From: Ctenopharyngodon idella
Taxonomy: Eukaryota; Chordata; Actinopteri; Cypriniformes; Xenocyprididae
Length of the DNA: 64,000 bases
Direction of reading: 5' to 3'
Assembly (NCBI RefSeq): GCF_019924925.1
Contig: NC_067233.1
Location: 5,689,335 to 5,753,334 of the forward strand
Positions 12,115 to 25,426 of this stretch are shown piece by piece. Positions within the stretch are counted from its first letter, which is position 1, and each line of letters begins with the position of its first letter. The notes under the pieces are model-generated. The model saw nothing but the letters and a program-made list of their open reading frames with translations, did not search any database and was not told the DNA's origin. The translations under genes were made by a program, and so were the position numbers.

Positions 12115-13614
12115 TTTGTTTTGTTTTTTTGCTTCTAATGCACAGAGGGGCATATTATACACAGTAATCGTAATCAAGAGAAACATTGCATCACACGCTT
12201 GAAAGTTGATTGTTGATTCTCATGCACAGCAAACAGAAAAAAAAAATGCATGCTGATTGTCATGACAAGAGCAAATATTCTATTAGTTACTGGACCATAT
12301 TTTTGCATTTTTAGGATATTTAATATTCATCTTCTAGCATAACTAAACTACTTCCATTAGTTCCAATTGGAGACATGATAAACTGAACCAAGCCTTAGAT
12401 CGAATCTTCCCGTAAAAAAACATTAGATGCGGTGCTTGCACCTCTGAACCACATCGGATGCTTGAGTCTGCTTCACTCTTCTTCCAATCCTGGGGCTGCT
12501 CATGTACCGCTTCTAACTTACAGATTGTGTATGTCACATTTCTGAAAAAAAAATAATGAGGCTTAATTGGATTTTCTGCCTATGTTAATCTCCATCCTGC
12601 TGTTCCCAAAGAGAGTGCTGAGCTGTGAGATGCAGGAAGTGAGATCGACAGTTGACTCTCACAGGACCGCTGACCCTGAGGGTGGGTGCTCATGTACAGG
12701 CTGTTCCACTGCAGCTTTGCCACTTCCTCCAGCAAACAGCAGCTCAGCAGGAAATGGGCTCTGGTGTGTTCGGTGCCAGAGAAGCCTCCACAGAGACCCA
12801 AACCACTAGCACATCCATTTCAAATTATGGGATTGTAAGTGCTCTGGGAAGTTTAGACCATTTGAAAAGCTGTTATAATTAGTAGTGACAAGAAGAATCT
12901 GTGGACTTTTTTACATTTTCAGTGAAGATTTTGAGGGAAACATCTGAAATGCTTTTAATCTTGGCCCTTTGAGGCTAGTCATCATTTATATTGTCAGATT
13001 ACGAATTTGATGCTTTGATGCATAAACGATTAAATTTTCAGTTGTTTGATACCCAGATATTATACAGAAATTGAATAATCAAACACTACATAGACTTCAA
13101 TGTATGTGTTAAATACACACTGATTCTTATCAGTACAAAAAGTTACAAAAGTGCAAGCTACAAAAGTTATCCTGTCAAGAGCAGTGGGTGATTTTCTCTT
13201 TGTCTTTTGTAGTTTGATTAACATTAATGACACAATCAGCAGCAGGTTTATTAGGCTGCTGTCACTTTAAGAGCAAACGCACGGATCTAATATACACATC
13301 TGATTTTCTCCCAACTGTTTACGTTCACTTACATAACCGACTGTTTATGTGAATATTCCACACAATAAGCATTTTGACAATTGTGTATATAGGGGTGTAA
13401 CGGATCATAGTGGATCCGTGATGTGTACAGACCAGGCCATGCAGTTTGGCACCCATGTGATTCGCAGAATAATTGCAAAATGTAACCATCATAGCCAGCC
13501 ATCATATAACTAATAGTGAAAGTTTACCACGTTTTGTCTGGCCAATTTACACATCTAAGCCATTTTATCATTCATACATGTTTCTTTATCACTCTAATGT
13601 GTCAATAACTTTAA

Positions 13615-14397
13615 AGGGGTGGTTGATTATGATTTCACTTTTTTTAACTTTAGTTAGTATGTAATGTTGCTGTTTGAGCATAAACAACATCTGCAAAGTT
13701 ACGACGCTCGAAGTTCAATGCAAAGGGAGATATTTTCTTTTACAGAAATTGCTTTTTAAGGTCTACAACAAACGGCTGGTAGGGACTACAACAAGCTTCT
13801 TGCTGGGTTAGTGACATCACAAACCCCAAAATTTACATAAACCCTGCCCCGGAGAACACACAACAAAGGGGGTGAGGCCATGTTGGGCTGCTTTAGAGAA
13901 GAGGAAGAGTTGTTGTAAGAGAGTGTTGTTACCATGCCGTCATTTTACGCCGGACTGCGTCACAAACAAGGGTCAATTCGACGCTGGATTTGCACAAAAG
14001 ATTAACGCCCTGTTGCATTTTAAAAGTTGTAACTTCTTCCTGAGTCTCTCCATCAATGTCTGACTCCGGTTTGAACAATGCAAGGCTGAACACCGTTACT
14101 GACAATCCTCATTTTGGCTGCGTGAGATTCTCCAGCTTTGTTGTTGTTGAGCAACCAAAACATGAGCTGATAAAGCTCCACCCTGTTTTGGAATGCAGGC
14201 TGGGAGCAGCAGCTCATTTGTATTTAAAGTGACACACACAAAATTGGTGTGTTTTTCCTCACACCCAAATAGGGGCAAATTTGACAAGCTATAATAAATG
14301 ATCTGTGGGGTATTTTGAGCTGAAACTTCACAGACACATTCTGGGGACACCAGAGACTTACATTACATCTTGTGATAAGGGGCATAATAGGTCCCCT
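13615..14397. mobile_element. Complete 783-bp non-autonomous DNA transposon, AGGGG...CCCCT with TTAA
   Basis: TTAA flanks both ends. The left end AGGGGTGGTTGATTATG and the right end GGCATAATAGGTCCCCT form the terminal repeats. The internal sequence is shared with 29208-30062 and 48583-49432, for example TGACATCACAAACCCCAAAA and GATCTGTGGGGTATTTTGAG. No transposase is present. The open frames inside are short and not conserved between copies. Confidence 0.85.
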
Positions 14398-16321
14398 TTA
14401 AGTAGTACTGTGCTACACGGGCATATTTACATAATACGATATAAATAATATAGAGAAATCTAGAACATTGTCGACACAATGTGATCATACCACCCAGCCC
14501 TATAGCACGTCAAGGCCCGCAGCTGCTTCATCTCTGGGCTGGAGGAGGCAGAGGTGAGCATATGGGACTAATTGGCTGTGCTGCTGTGGAGGTGGAGGCA
14601 GGCGAGAGGTCAGGAGTTTCCTGCGGCAGCTAAGGAAGGCTCTCGCTGTGGCTGTTATGAGCCAGCTGCATGTCTGCGTGTGTCTGCGTGCAATCCGTGA
14701 TCTCACCTGGCACGGTGGTCAGGCAGTGGCGTCATCCACCCTCACCCCAGAACCTTGTCCTCCAGGGCTGGTAAAGCACAGACAGGGTGGAGTGTGGCTT
14801 AACGTTATGATTATAGACACACACAGTGTGCATTTCAACTCTAGAAGACACACAAGTGCACCTTTTACACTGTATAAATATGAGCGTTGTCACAGACACT
14901 TACAGTATTACCTTGATCCTGTAAGAATATATGCAGTGTTTCCTGAATCTACAGCACAACAAAGACATATTTTTGCAGGCTGCGATTTTGTAGTCTGAAC
15001 TGATGTGATAAAAAGGTTCTACCGTGAAACAGTACAAAGAAAATAAATAGACATCACATCTTTTGTAGAGTTGTTTTCGTTGGCTGCATGCAAAATCAAA
15101 CACTGCATAGTCTGGTTCACAAACTATTGACTTTTTCGAGCTGGTTCATTAAATGAATCAGTCAAAATATTCACAAACTCAAGTAATTGCTTGCAAGTAT
15201 TCGTTGAATCTGTCAGAATTAACATCTGACTGCATGTTTATATGACAACATGAGGTTAAAAATATTTATAAAAATAATGTTTCATTTTGATTTCATATTG
15301 ACTTTGAATTATTAATTACACCCAAATGCTGTACAGGCTGCGACATGCACTGCCAGTGACCTTAGTAGCGTCAGCAATCCTTGTTTCAGCATACACATCA
15401 TCTGTTCTTGACTCATTTATGACCATATAAAACCACAAAATAAAGTCACGTGCATAACTCCTTCTCACCTTTTGCGTGTTTACTTTAGGACTCTCAGCAG
15501 AAGGAGCTCTGCACATTTAAGCTGAGCTCCATGGATTTATGGCCCTTTGTTAGGAATACAGGCAGAGGCTCGGAGAGCAGGTAGGAGGAAGAGAAGGGAT
15601 GAAGGGCTGGCTCACTCGCACTTACTCACTTTGCCATCGTGTGAGTGGAGAGAACGGGGACTCCTACGCTCTCCGTCAGCTCAGTAACAGCCCAACTTAA
15701 GGCAGAGCAGGATTACAGTGCATGACTGAAAAGCTCCCTGCAATTTATGCGACGCATAATCCATGTATTATGAATACAAACGAGCCATATGTTTGTGTTT
15801 CTAGCTGAGGAATGCTATCTATAGCTCATTGTGCATTTTTTTTTCCCAAGCTGTCTGTTTGATGGTTGATTATCTCATTGAGTATAGAATAAACATAGAA
15901 ATTGAACTGTCCTGAAAACTGAAACTGTGTTTCAGTTGGAAAAGCATCACTAATACAGGACATTTGTGTAAAATAAGTCATATTTTTCACACTTTTATAG
16001 CATTACATTTTTCGCCCCTAAAGTCCGCTGTTATTGTTAGTCACGGTTTCTTGTATCAAAAATGGCATAATTATTTGGCAGAATAAAGTATGGTGTTTTT
16101 GCTACTATACCTTTAAGATTTCCATATGTAAATGACATTTTGATTGGCTAACTATGGCATAGTTCATACTGATGCTCTTTAGGAGTTCAGAGTTGTACTG
16201 AATAGGGGTTGATATGTAAACTTTTGCTTATGACATCATAACCATGACAGTTTCTGATTGGCCCATTTTGTAGCTTCGTTTCCATGCTTTGGGTGGGGAA
16301 CCTTCAGTTTTGAAAATATGT

Positions 16322-16336
16322 ATACTACCAGTCAAA

Positions 16337-16373
<37 letters not shown>

Positions 16374-16807
16374 AGAAAATTATAAGTTTATTCAGCAAGG
16401 ACAAATTTAATTTGTCAAATTACAAACAAAAGTGACAGTTATCAAAGAATCCTGGAAAAATGTTTCAAGAAAACATGGTTTCCAGAAAAATATTAAGCAG
16501 CACAACTGCTTTCAACATTAGTAATAATAAGAAATGTTTCTCGAACAGCAAATCAGCATATTAGAATGATTTCTGAAGGATCATGTGACACTGAAGACAG
16601 GAGTAATGATGCTGAAAATTCAACTTTCAAATTCAATGTAATAAATTACATTTGAAAAACATATTAAAATAGAACATTTTACTTAAAATTGTAATATTCC
16701 ACAATATTACTGTATTTTTGGTCAAATAAATGCCTTGGTGAGCTGAAGAGACTTTTTTCAAAAACATTAAAAATCTTAGTGACCCCAAACTTTTGAACAG
16801 TAGTGCA
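16322..16807. mobile_element. Complete dispersed repeat with ACTACC...GGTAGT-type termini
   Basis: The left end ACTACCAGTCAAAAGTTT pairs with the right end AAACTTTTGAACAGTAGTG. The internal sequence (GATTTCTGAAGGATCATGTG, CAAATAAATGCCTTGGTGAG) recurs at 11935, 20953, 23731, 38470, 45120 and 61831. The left part contains a long poly(T) run (16339-16367). The termini suggest a Tc1/mariner-like MITE; that is inference. Confidence 0.75.
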
Positions 16808-18936
16808 CTTTAAACTCAAAATAGCAAAGAAAATCATGTTTTCCATAATATTTTTAGTTATGCATTAATTAAGTTGCTTCATGAAGCCAGTATCCTTGCG
16901 AAGAACTTTACAGGATCTGGCATTTGATCTCAATTTGATCGCCAGTGTTTAGTCCATGGTGAATCCACAGTGTTAAATTTGAGGCCTACAGGGTGTTGAA
17001 TGAACATAAAATGTAATGGTTTAGACCGTTGTGCTACTGTACGCAGCAAAGCCTGAGTCTAGGGGAGAAAACATAAACAGCATGACTGTGAGGGCGGTGG
17101 GTGGGGGGAATGGCCTTCTCAACTCAACACAAATGGAAATGCATAAACGGAACAGCAAGACTTTGACATTTCAACAAAAAAAATCAGCAAAACAATCAAA
17201 GTCAGCCAAGGAAAACAATGCCTTCTCCCTACCCCATCCCCAGAGGAAATACCAAACATTACAGCAGCTTATAAATAGCATCTCCTACAGCCGAGTACAG
17301 GAGGGGTACTGCATCTCTGGGGGGCTTTGGAAACACGCCAACATCTCCAGCACGTCTGTCTTGCACTTCCCTTGCACTCTTTATTTCCTCGCTATCTGCC
17401 CTCTTTCTGCATGGGTTAACAACCTTGTAACACCTCACAAACAGCCGTTTATTTATTAATAAGGAGCTGCACTTGTGCAGAGAGTGTTTTCATATGGATG
17501 CTTCAATGGGGGAGTGTGTGTGGACATTGACCCGAGAGATTGCACAGGTTATCTGAGGTCCCGGATTGTTAGCTGATCACACAGCACCCACGGGGGCATC
17601 GAGAGTCACATTGTAACACACGGATAATATAGGTAAAAGATATATAGACATAAGGCATTAGTGAAAGATCCAGAACTACATTCTCTGGGTGTTTGTTTAA
17701 CTTGTGGCATTTATGTTCCAGAGGTTAGTTGGTTGTCATTAAAAACATTTTTTTTTTTTTTTTTTTCTTTCTTTCTTTCAATTTTAAGCTCCCAGTCTTG
17801 GAAACTTGTTTTATTGAGGAAACAGTATAGAGCATGTGTAAGAAATTTGTGACGTGTGAGATTTGTAAAAGATAAAGAAAAAAATGGGTAAATATTACTT
17901 GAGCAGATTATTGTAATTGTGCATCATTTTTAATCAAGCTGTAACTTGGTCAAATTATGCAAAAAGTGTGAAAATATTATTTATTGTGTGTAAGCTATGT
18001 AAAATACTGTGAAATTACTCTTAGCCAGACAGTTTTTTTCTTTTTTCTTTTTTTTTTTTTTTTGAAATGTCATATCCATAACCATCATTTCTATGACAGT
18101 ACAAAATACATTGTTTGAGATGTGGCAGAATTCTCTTGTTGGACATTTTAGTGGGCAAATTAAATTAGTGAGAGTGTGTAAATTGTATTTTAATATAATA
18201 ATTATTTTCACAGGGTCCACAGGGCCACAAGTGCCTTTAGTTAAAGAAACACCCAAATATTGATTCAAGCTATTAATTTTCTCATTTCCTCTTCCTCAGA
18301 GGAGATATCTGAAAACAGTGGGTTCATGTTCACCGCTGGCCTCTGTGGTTTAATGATAAAACTGAGGGAGACACCGATCCCAAATCTTTCTTCAGTAATA
18401 TTTCTCATATTAAACACTGTGCTTTTCTTGTCTTTCTTGGCGATGATCCAGGGTTTAAAAGATGGATTCTCTTGATCGCTTTAGCTGTACTCTAATCAAG
18501 GCCTCAGTGGATTATCCATTATAGACTCAGGGAAAGAGCAGGTATGAAATTTACATTTTCAGTAGAAATGTTTATTTTAGGAATTTCACCAGATGGGGTT
18601 CATTGACTAGGTTTAAAAAAAAAAAAAAAGGTGACATCTCTCTTTTATATGTTTCTGAATGAGAAAGGCCAGCATGCAATCTCAAAAATCATTTTAGTTG
18701 ATCCAAACTAAACACTGGATTGGTTTTGTACTGAGTCAAAAACTGCACTTTTTCACATTTTCTCTCATTTTCACATTTTATTCTGCTAAGGAAATCTGTT
18801 GCTGGCTAAAAATGAATGAAAATATAATTGAACAGAAAGTCCCCATCATGTATGCAAGCAAACATGCTTAGAATTTGAAATTATTTATAATTGATAAAGA
18901 GCACATTGTCTATCTTATACATAAAATGCAATAGGT

Positions 18937-19431
18937 AAAGGGGTCATGACATGGATTTTTTGTTTAAAATGTTCATTTAGGTTCACTTATTATGTCTTAT
19001 GTCTTAAGGGTTTTTTCCATTGTTTTAATTTTGGTTTTACTATAACATTATAATGCCATGCATATTTAATCGACAATTAAGGTTTTTGTCTTAATTGTGC
19101 AGCAATATATTTATAAAGGAGGTGGCTCCTTTAGTGCTTGTTAGTAAACAGCCACTATTATGATTGGCTAACGTCATTGCATAGGAAACAACACCCCCTC
19201 GCTCTTGCATGTGAGTTTTGAAAACATCTATAGAAACCCATAATTTATAGTCAGAGCATTATGAAATTTATTTATGGTTTACGATGCATCTGCAACAACA
19301 GTTTCTTTGCGAACTCTCCATTACACTGTGTCTTCTTTACAAAACAATCTGCAGTCAAATGCTCCGAACAAACATATAATCCTCCGACACGATTTTAGGC
19401 AGAAAAGAACGTTTCTCATGTCATGACCCTT
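18937..19431. mobile_element. MITE with AAGGGGTCATGACATG termini
   Basis: AAAGGGGTCATGACATG at the left is mirrored by CATGTCATGACCCTT at the right, with TTAA after the right end. About 495 bp, no coding potential. Confidence 0.75.
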
Positions 19432-20952
19432 TTAAAGACAAAAAAACATGGAGTTATCATGGTACAAAAAACGGTACACTTTTGCTGGTGACATCAAACA
19501 TCACAATCAATTAGTTCCAGGTATGGTGACTTGTAAAATGTGGAGGCACTTGTTTTAAATGTCATAAAAGTATTTGGATAGGATCAGTGATACCCAGGGT
19601 ACTGTAGCAGATTCTGGTGTTCATTATTGTCAGATGGGAATGCAGATTACATTTGAGGCTCAACACAGCAACCCATCAGATTGCCATTTATGTGTGGCAC
19701 AGGCTGCATTTCATCCAAGCTATGGGAAATTAGCATATTTATGGGAATTTTAAGCGGAAAGGTACGCCATTAGTTTGGTAGTCAGTTCCTCGCACATTTT
19801 GTGTCACACGTTCTGTGCCCTTTGTCAGCACACTGGAAATGAAAGAAGATTGAAAATGAATCTTTGCAAGTGAAATTGTGTTTATGGTGCGGCATAACGA
19901 AAGGATTTGCCGCAGCTTTTGCGTGTTTACACTCCTATTGATCAAATTCTTAATGCATGTCAGCGGGGACCTTCATCGCAATGCTGAACCAGACCTACTA
20001 ATGTTTAGAGATTCAATGCATCTTGTTCTCCAAAATGCATGAAATAGAGGAAGTATTAAAGAAAATGACAGAAAATATCACAGGCTAGGAACATCAGAGA
20101 AACTCGCAGTTATCTTTAATGTTTGTGAATCGATTGCTTGACATGTAAAATGGAGCCATGATGCTGAACGATGGCTAAAAGCTTCTGATGCTCTTCGGTT
20201 AGCCCCAGAGGGACAGTTTGTTCTTATACCTCTTTTTACTGTGCCTTCCTGTGAGGATTCACTTCAACATTGGACACAGCAGCATAAGCACACTTTCAAA
20301 TTCTCACCCCCCTTCTTCTCATTGAATGTACTGGAGGTGAAGACATGGGGTCAGTAGTCCGTGTCAGGAACACTAAGGCAATAACTGTAACCAACTCTCG
20401 GCAGCTCTTTTTTATTTAGCCTGTTTCTGAATAATCTGCACTTAAAGTTTCATGAGATTTTGTGCTGAATTTTTATCCCGTTTTTGTTCTCACCCAGAGC
20501 AAATGCACATCAATAATGGACGTGCTTTGGGGTTGCAGGGAGAGAAAGCGTGAAGGTATTCTGTTAGTGTTAGACACCTCTTCCGCTAAGAGCATTAGAA
20601 CAAGTCTTTACAGAGTATTAACGCAGTTATGATTGGTCTATTTGGCGTTAGTCCCATCTGCAGGCAGTAAATAAATAATTTTACAAAAAGAAAGTGTCGC
20701 TGTAGTGAAACTGAGGTGTTGACCCCAATTCTGTCTGAAGATTGTTCAGGGAAATAAGCTAGTCATAAGCTTCCTATAAAAAAGACGTCACATTTTTCAT
20801 GTCACATTGATGGTTGCTGTAATTTATCCATAGTAAACTCTCACTGTAAGTGCATGCATTTTACTTAATAATTCATTATTTATATTATATTTTTGTTATA
20901 TTTTTTAATTGTGTGTGTATATTACTGTTGTATATTACTGTGTATATAAAAA

Positions 20953-21245
20953 AGTTGGCAGTCAGTAAGGATTTTTATATAGTCTCTTCTGCTCACCAAG
21001 GCTGCATTTATTTGATCAAAAATACAGTAATATTGCTGAATATTATTACAATTTGAAATAAAATGTTCTATTTTAATGTTTTAAAATGTAATTTATACTT
21101 GTTATGGCAAAGCTGAATTTTTAGCATCATTACTCCAGTCTTCAGTGTCACATGATCCTTTAGAAATCATTCTAATATGTTAATTTGCTGCTCAAGAAAC
21201 ATTTCTTATTATTATCCATGTTAAAAACAGTTTTTGTGGAAAACC
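20953..21245. repeat. Partial copy of the ACTACC-ended dispersed repeat
   Basis: It holds GCTCACCAAGGCTGCATTTA, TTTGATCAAAAATACAGTAA and CTCAAGAAACATTTCTTATT. It stops about 50 bp before the TTAA element at 21297. Confidence 0.7.
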
Positions 21246-21296
21246 ATTTATTCCATTTATTTATTTTAGATGTTGTTTGAGATGCTGCTTTGTTAA

Positions 21297-22350
21297 AGGT
21301 GCAATATGTAAGATTTTTGCAGTAAAATATCCAAAAACCACTAGGCCAGTGTTATATATTTTGTTCACTTGAGTACTTACAATATCCGAAATGTTTCCAA
21401 CTATTTGTAAATCATGAGAAAATTGCAATTTTAACCAAGGTTCTGGTACGTGTGAGGAGCCTGTCAATTGCGTCATACCCGCGTTACCCTCGGTTTCCGG
21501 TTTTATTTTGTAGAAACTATGGAAACACCAAAGACGCTTTAATATTTACATGTTATAATAGACAAGAGAACAACTGTTTGGTTACGTTTATAGACAGAAA
21601 ACTAATTGTTGTTATATAGCTCAACACGTTTAGTCTTATTGTTTAAATCTAATTTTCTTTTTTTTTCTTTTTTTTTTCTTTTTTTGCGAGTACCATGCTT
21701 TACCATGCCTCAGAGAAAAACACTATTTTGTGAAGTACCTAACATAGCATAATCAGATGCAGCTTTTTATTTTTAGTAACAGTAATACAGAATTTTCTCC
21801 ATCATACAATACGTTTTAAAATTAATTAATTTCATGCCATTTATCAACACAAGCCATCCAGCATTTAATATGATATTCTAAAATCGATCTAGCTTACTGC
21901 AGTGTGCAACAAGTGTCTCACAGCAGCCGTCGAGCGAACGCACAGAGTAATGTTATAACATCATTTCAAAACACTCAAATGTATCTAATATGATAAACAG
22001 ATCTGCGTTACCTCATACTCGTGACCGGAAAAGCAGAAGCAGCGCCGGCGACTGTGGCATAATAAAATTTCCGCTGCTCGTGAGGCGTGTGTTGCGCAAT
22101 CGCTCCAGCGGCCTCGTTCAGCTCCCACAACACTCGGTCCTGCTCTGCTTCATACTACAGTAACGTTAATAATCTCATCCATGAACATGATTTCTGCCCG
22201 AGTCCTTTCCCTATTCTTTTGCACCAGCTGTGAAGTGAAGACCACATGTCCCAAGATTCCGCGCTCAAACTTGCCGTCATCAAGCTACGCCTTTGTTTTG
22301 AATAGGCCTCTAGCGACCTCTAGCGGACAGAAATATTACATATTGCACCT
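21297..22350. mobile_element. Complete 1054-bp non-autonomous DNA transposon, AGGTGCAATATG termini with TTAA
   Basis: TTAA is on both sides. The left end AGGTGCAATATGTAAGAT is mirrored by ATATTACATATTGCACCT at the right. The interior is mixed, including a relatively GC-rich part (22010-22150), with no transposase frame. Confidence 0.85.
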
Positions 22351-22396
22351 TTAAAGGTGAAGTGTGTATTTGTGCCACTGGCAGCACCAGACAGAA

Positions 22397-22399
<3 letters not shown>

Positions 22400-22462
<63 letters not shown>
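22400..22462. repeat. (CA)n microsatellite
   Basis: About 31 uninterrupted CA units, immediately right of the TTAA element. Confidence 0.97.
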
Positions 22463-22465
<3 letters not shown>

Positions 22466-23730
22466 TGTATATGTGGTTTACGGGGACTCTCCATAGACGT
22501 AATGGTTTTTATATGTACAAACTGTATATTCCATCCCCCTACTACCCCTAAACCTACACATCACAGAAAACTGTCTGCATGTTTTGAATTTCAAAAGAAC
22601 ACCGTTTAGAATGTTTTTAAAGCCATTTGGTTTACAGCGACACAGGAAGTGTCCTCATAAGCCATGTTTACATTGTAATACCCGTGTCATTATACACATT
22701 TGTGTCCTCATAAACCATGTATACAAGAACACATATACACACACACACTAAAAGCTTGTAAATCTGCCTTATCCACCATTGTGTGTCAGAAACTGACATT
22801 TCAGACTACTAAAACAACAACAACAAAAATTGTCTCCAAAAATTAAACTTTTTTCACATATTACTTGTGACTACAGAATGTTGTGGATCACAGACACATT
22901 TCCACTGGTGTGTGCCCCTCCCTCCTACATCAAGATCCTGCCACTTCAATATCTGGGACAAAGGAAGCCTTTTCCATAATTTCACAACCTTGTTATTCCC
23001 GAGTGGTCGTAGGGCACCAGATGGGCTCTGACCTGGATCCGCGATCTTCGATCGTGAAGGTTACCCATCTGTGTTTGTGCAGATTCCAGAGTGTTGAACC
23101 TCTATTCAGCGGCCATTGCTCTGATCTCCACAAACCTAAGCCACCACAGCACTGTTTACATTCTATGAATAGAATCACATGTTTGATTAAGCCAGCCCAG
23201 TGTCAGAGAGAGGATGTGGAGGACCAGCACCCACATGGGTCGCAGTGAAGTAGAAGCTACTGTTATATCTTAGTGTGAAAAACTCTCACTACTTTTTATG
23301 ACACATTTGAAAAAATACAACACAGCACACCTCTGGGAATTGTTTTTTTAAATGGAAACAGTGACAAGATTCATAAAGAATTTAATGACTTCAGTTATGA
23401 TTCCTCTTAACGATTCTGGTTAATCCATTCTCTAGGGCTTTTTACACTTGAAATAGTTAACCCTGGGTCATTCTAAATCGTGGGTTATCTTGCTTCACGT
23501 TTCACACTGCTCATAATTTACCCAAATTAACAATTAATCCTGGGTATTCATAAACTGACGTTTCACATTGTACATTCCTAAACCCTGAGTTAACGTTCTT
23601 ATTTGAATATTTTTATGGTGTCAGTGTCATTGATTGGATAAACGCAGCACGTGACCTGTTTAGCTCTAGCATTGCGCAAAGAACAATAAGAACCGGCTCT
23701 TTGTTCCCAACTGGTATTAGCTCTAGACAT

Positions 23731-23925
23731 ATACTGCAGTTCAAAAGTTTGGGTAAGTAAGTAAAATGTATTACAATAGAAAACACTTATTTTAAATTGT
23801 AATAATATTTCACAATCTTACTGTATTTTTGGTCAAATAAATGCAGCCTTGGTGAGTATTAAAAAAACAACTTCTTTTAAAAACATTAAGAAATCTTACC
23901 GACCACATACTTTTGAACAGTATAG
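23731..23925. repeat. Internally deleted copy of the ACTACC-ended repeat
   Basis: Both termini are present (CAGTTCAAAAGTTTGGG and CATACTTTTGAACAGTA) but most of the interior is missing. It retains GTCAAATAAATGCAGCCTTG. Confidence 0.7.
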
Positions 23926-25126
23926 CCCTTTCAAAAGTGGAGAAAACACATAATGTAAATGGCCATCTATGACCTTGGTGACCAGACAGCCATTGTGTAT
24001 CCTTATAAAAACACATCCACTGCAATTATCCAAGTCTGCCCTCTATTTCAAGCTTTGACATTAAAAATAAATAAAGTAGCACTTATGGTTTGAGAGACTG
24101 ACCACTTACTTTTGAGATCTAGGCAGCCTTGTGTTGACTCTCCTTGTGTGGCTACATGGTTTGGTTGAGCTGGGGCCAATCACGGCTGAAATCTCACTGC
24201 GGTGCTGCTAAAAACAGGCCAAACATACCCTTATTACCCTGTCCCACGGGAGATGAAATAAACCGCCTGTTTAAGCAATACTTCAACCTGTTAAAGGCGT
24301 ATTCACCCTTTGGGCCCTGTTCTAGCACCGCTGTGTACTTCAAAACGCTTATTTAATTAGCGACATGTCTCAGTTCCACATGAAGTCGTTGTGGAATAAT
24401 CCTGTAATTTGTAATTAACATCCATAACCTTTTGTTCTCATCAGATATTTGAGGAATGCTTACTGCATACTAACTCCTGCAGCTCAGTTCTGTCTCTCTC
24501 ACGTCTTTTGTTAATGCTAATCACTGCAGAAAATCAGCATGTCACATATTAAGTAGACAGGTCTACTGTACAGAAGACACATGTTCGGTGCCTGCGCTCG
24601 TACAATGGCTCACCTGTTTGGCTCAAAGCGTTAGCTGTGGGTGAACAGATTATTACTCAGTGTGGGCTCTCCAAAATGTGTCGTATTTATATATATGGCA
24701 AGATTTAGCAGTTGAAGGTGGATGGCGCAGTGATGAAGAGCCGTGGATTCTGTGCCAGGCACTTCATTTAAAACACACCTGCATGCTTTTATTCACTCCA
24801 GCACTCTTGTAGGATTGAGTTTTTCATAAATGTATCTCACAGCTAAGTTGTAATGCAGTGAAGGTAAAAGACATTTTGCAGTGACATATCTTGAAGAGTT
24901 TGTGTGGTGATGTGTAATTTAAGGAGTATTGCACTATGAAGCTTCATCTGATCGCTTTAGGGGGATTTCCCTGTTTGTATTAATTCACAATACATATTTC
25001 TTTTTCTTGATTTTTAAACTAATATTTACGGAGCCCCACACAGAACATGTGGACAAAAATGTATATATTGTGGCCATGAATTAAGAATTTGATCTCTCGT
25101 TTTAGTAAATCATGGCCATGAATTAA

Positions 25127-25426
25127 AGGGATGGTTCACCCAAAAATGAATATTCTGTCATCATTTACTCACTCTCATGTCGTTCCAAACGCGTAAGACT
25201 TTCGTTCATCTTCAGAACACAAATGAAGATCTTTTGATGAAATCTGATTGATTTCTTTCCCTCCATTGACAGTCTACGCAACTACCATTTTGATGCTTTA
25301 AAAAGTTCATAAAGAGATTGTAAAACTAATCCATATGAATTGAGCAGTTTAGTCCAAATTTCCTGAAGAGACTCAATATGACTCATTTGTTCCCTTGTTT
25401 TGATTTAACAAAAACAAGGGAACAAA
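25127..25426. repeat. Left arm of a GGATGGTTCACCC MITE with a centre hairpin
   Basis: TTAA precedes AGGGATGGTTCACCCAAAAA. The left arm runs to a perfect 16-bp hairpin (25386-25401 against 25411-25426, 9-nt loop). The right arm beyond the hairpin is missing, so the copy is truncated. Confidence 0.75.

Noticed and set aside
13872..14350. Short open frames inside the AGGGG/TTAA elements
   Set aside because: The frames differ between the copies at 13615, 29208 and 48583, and none resembles a transposase.
22357..22609. Thr-His repeat frames
   Set aside because: They are translations of the (CA)n microsatellite; the same applies to 32000-32323 on the minus strand.
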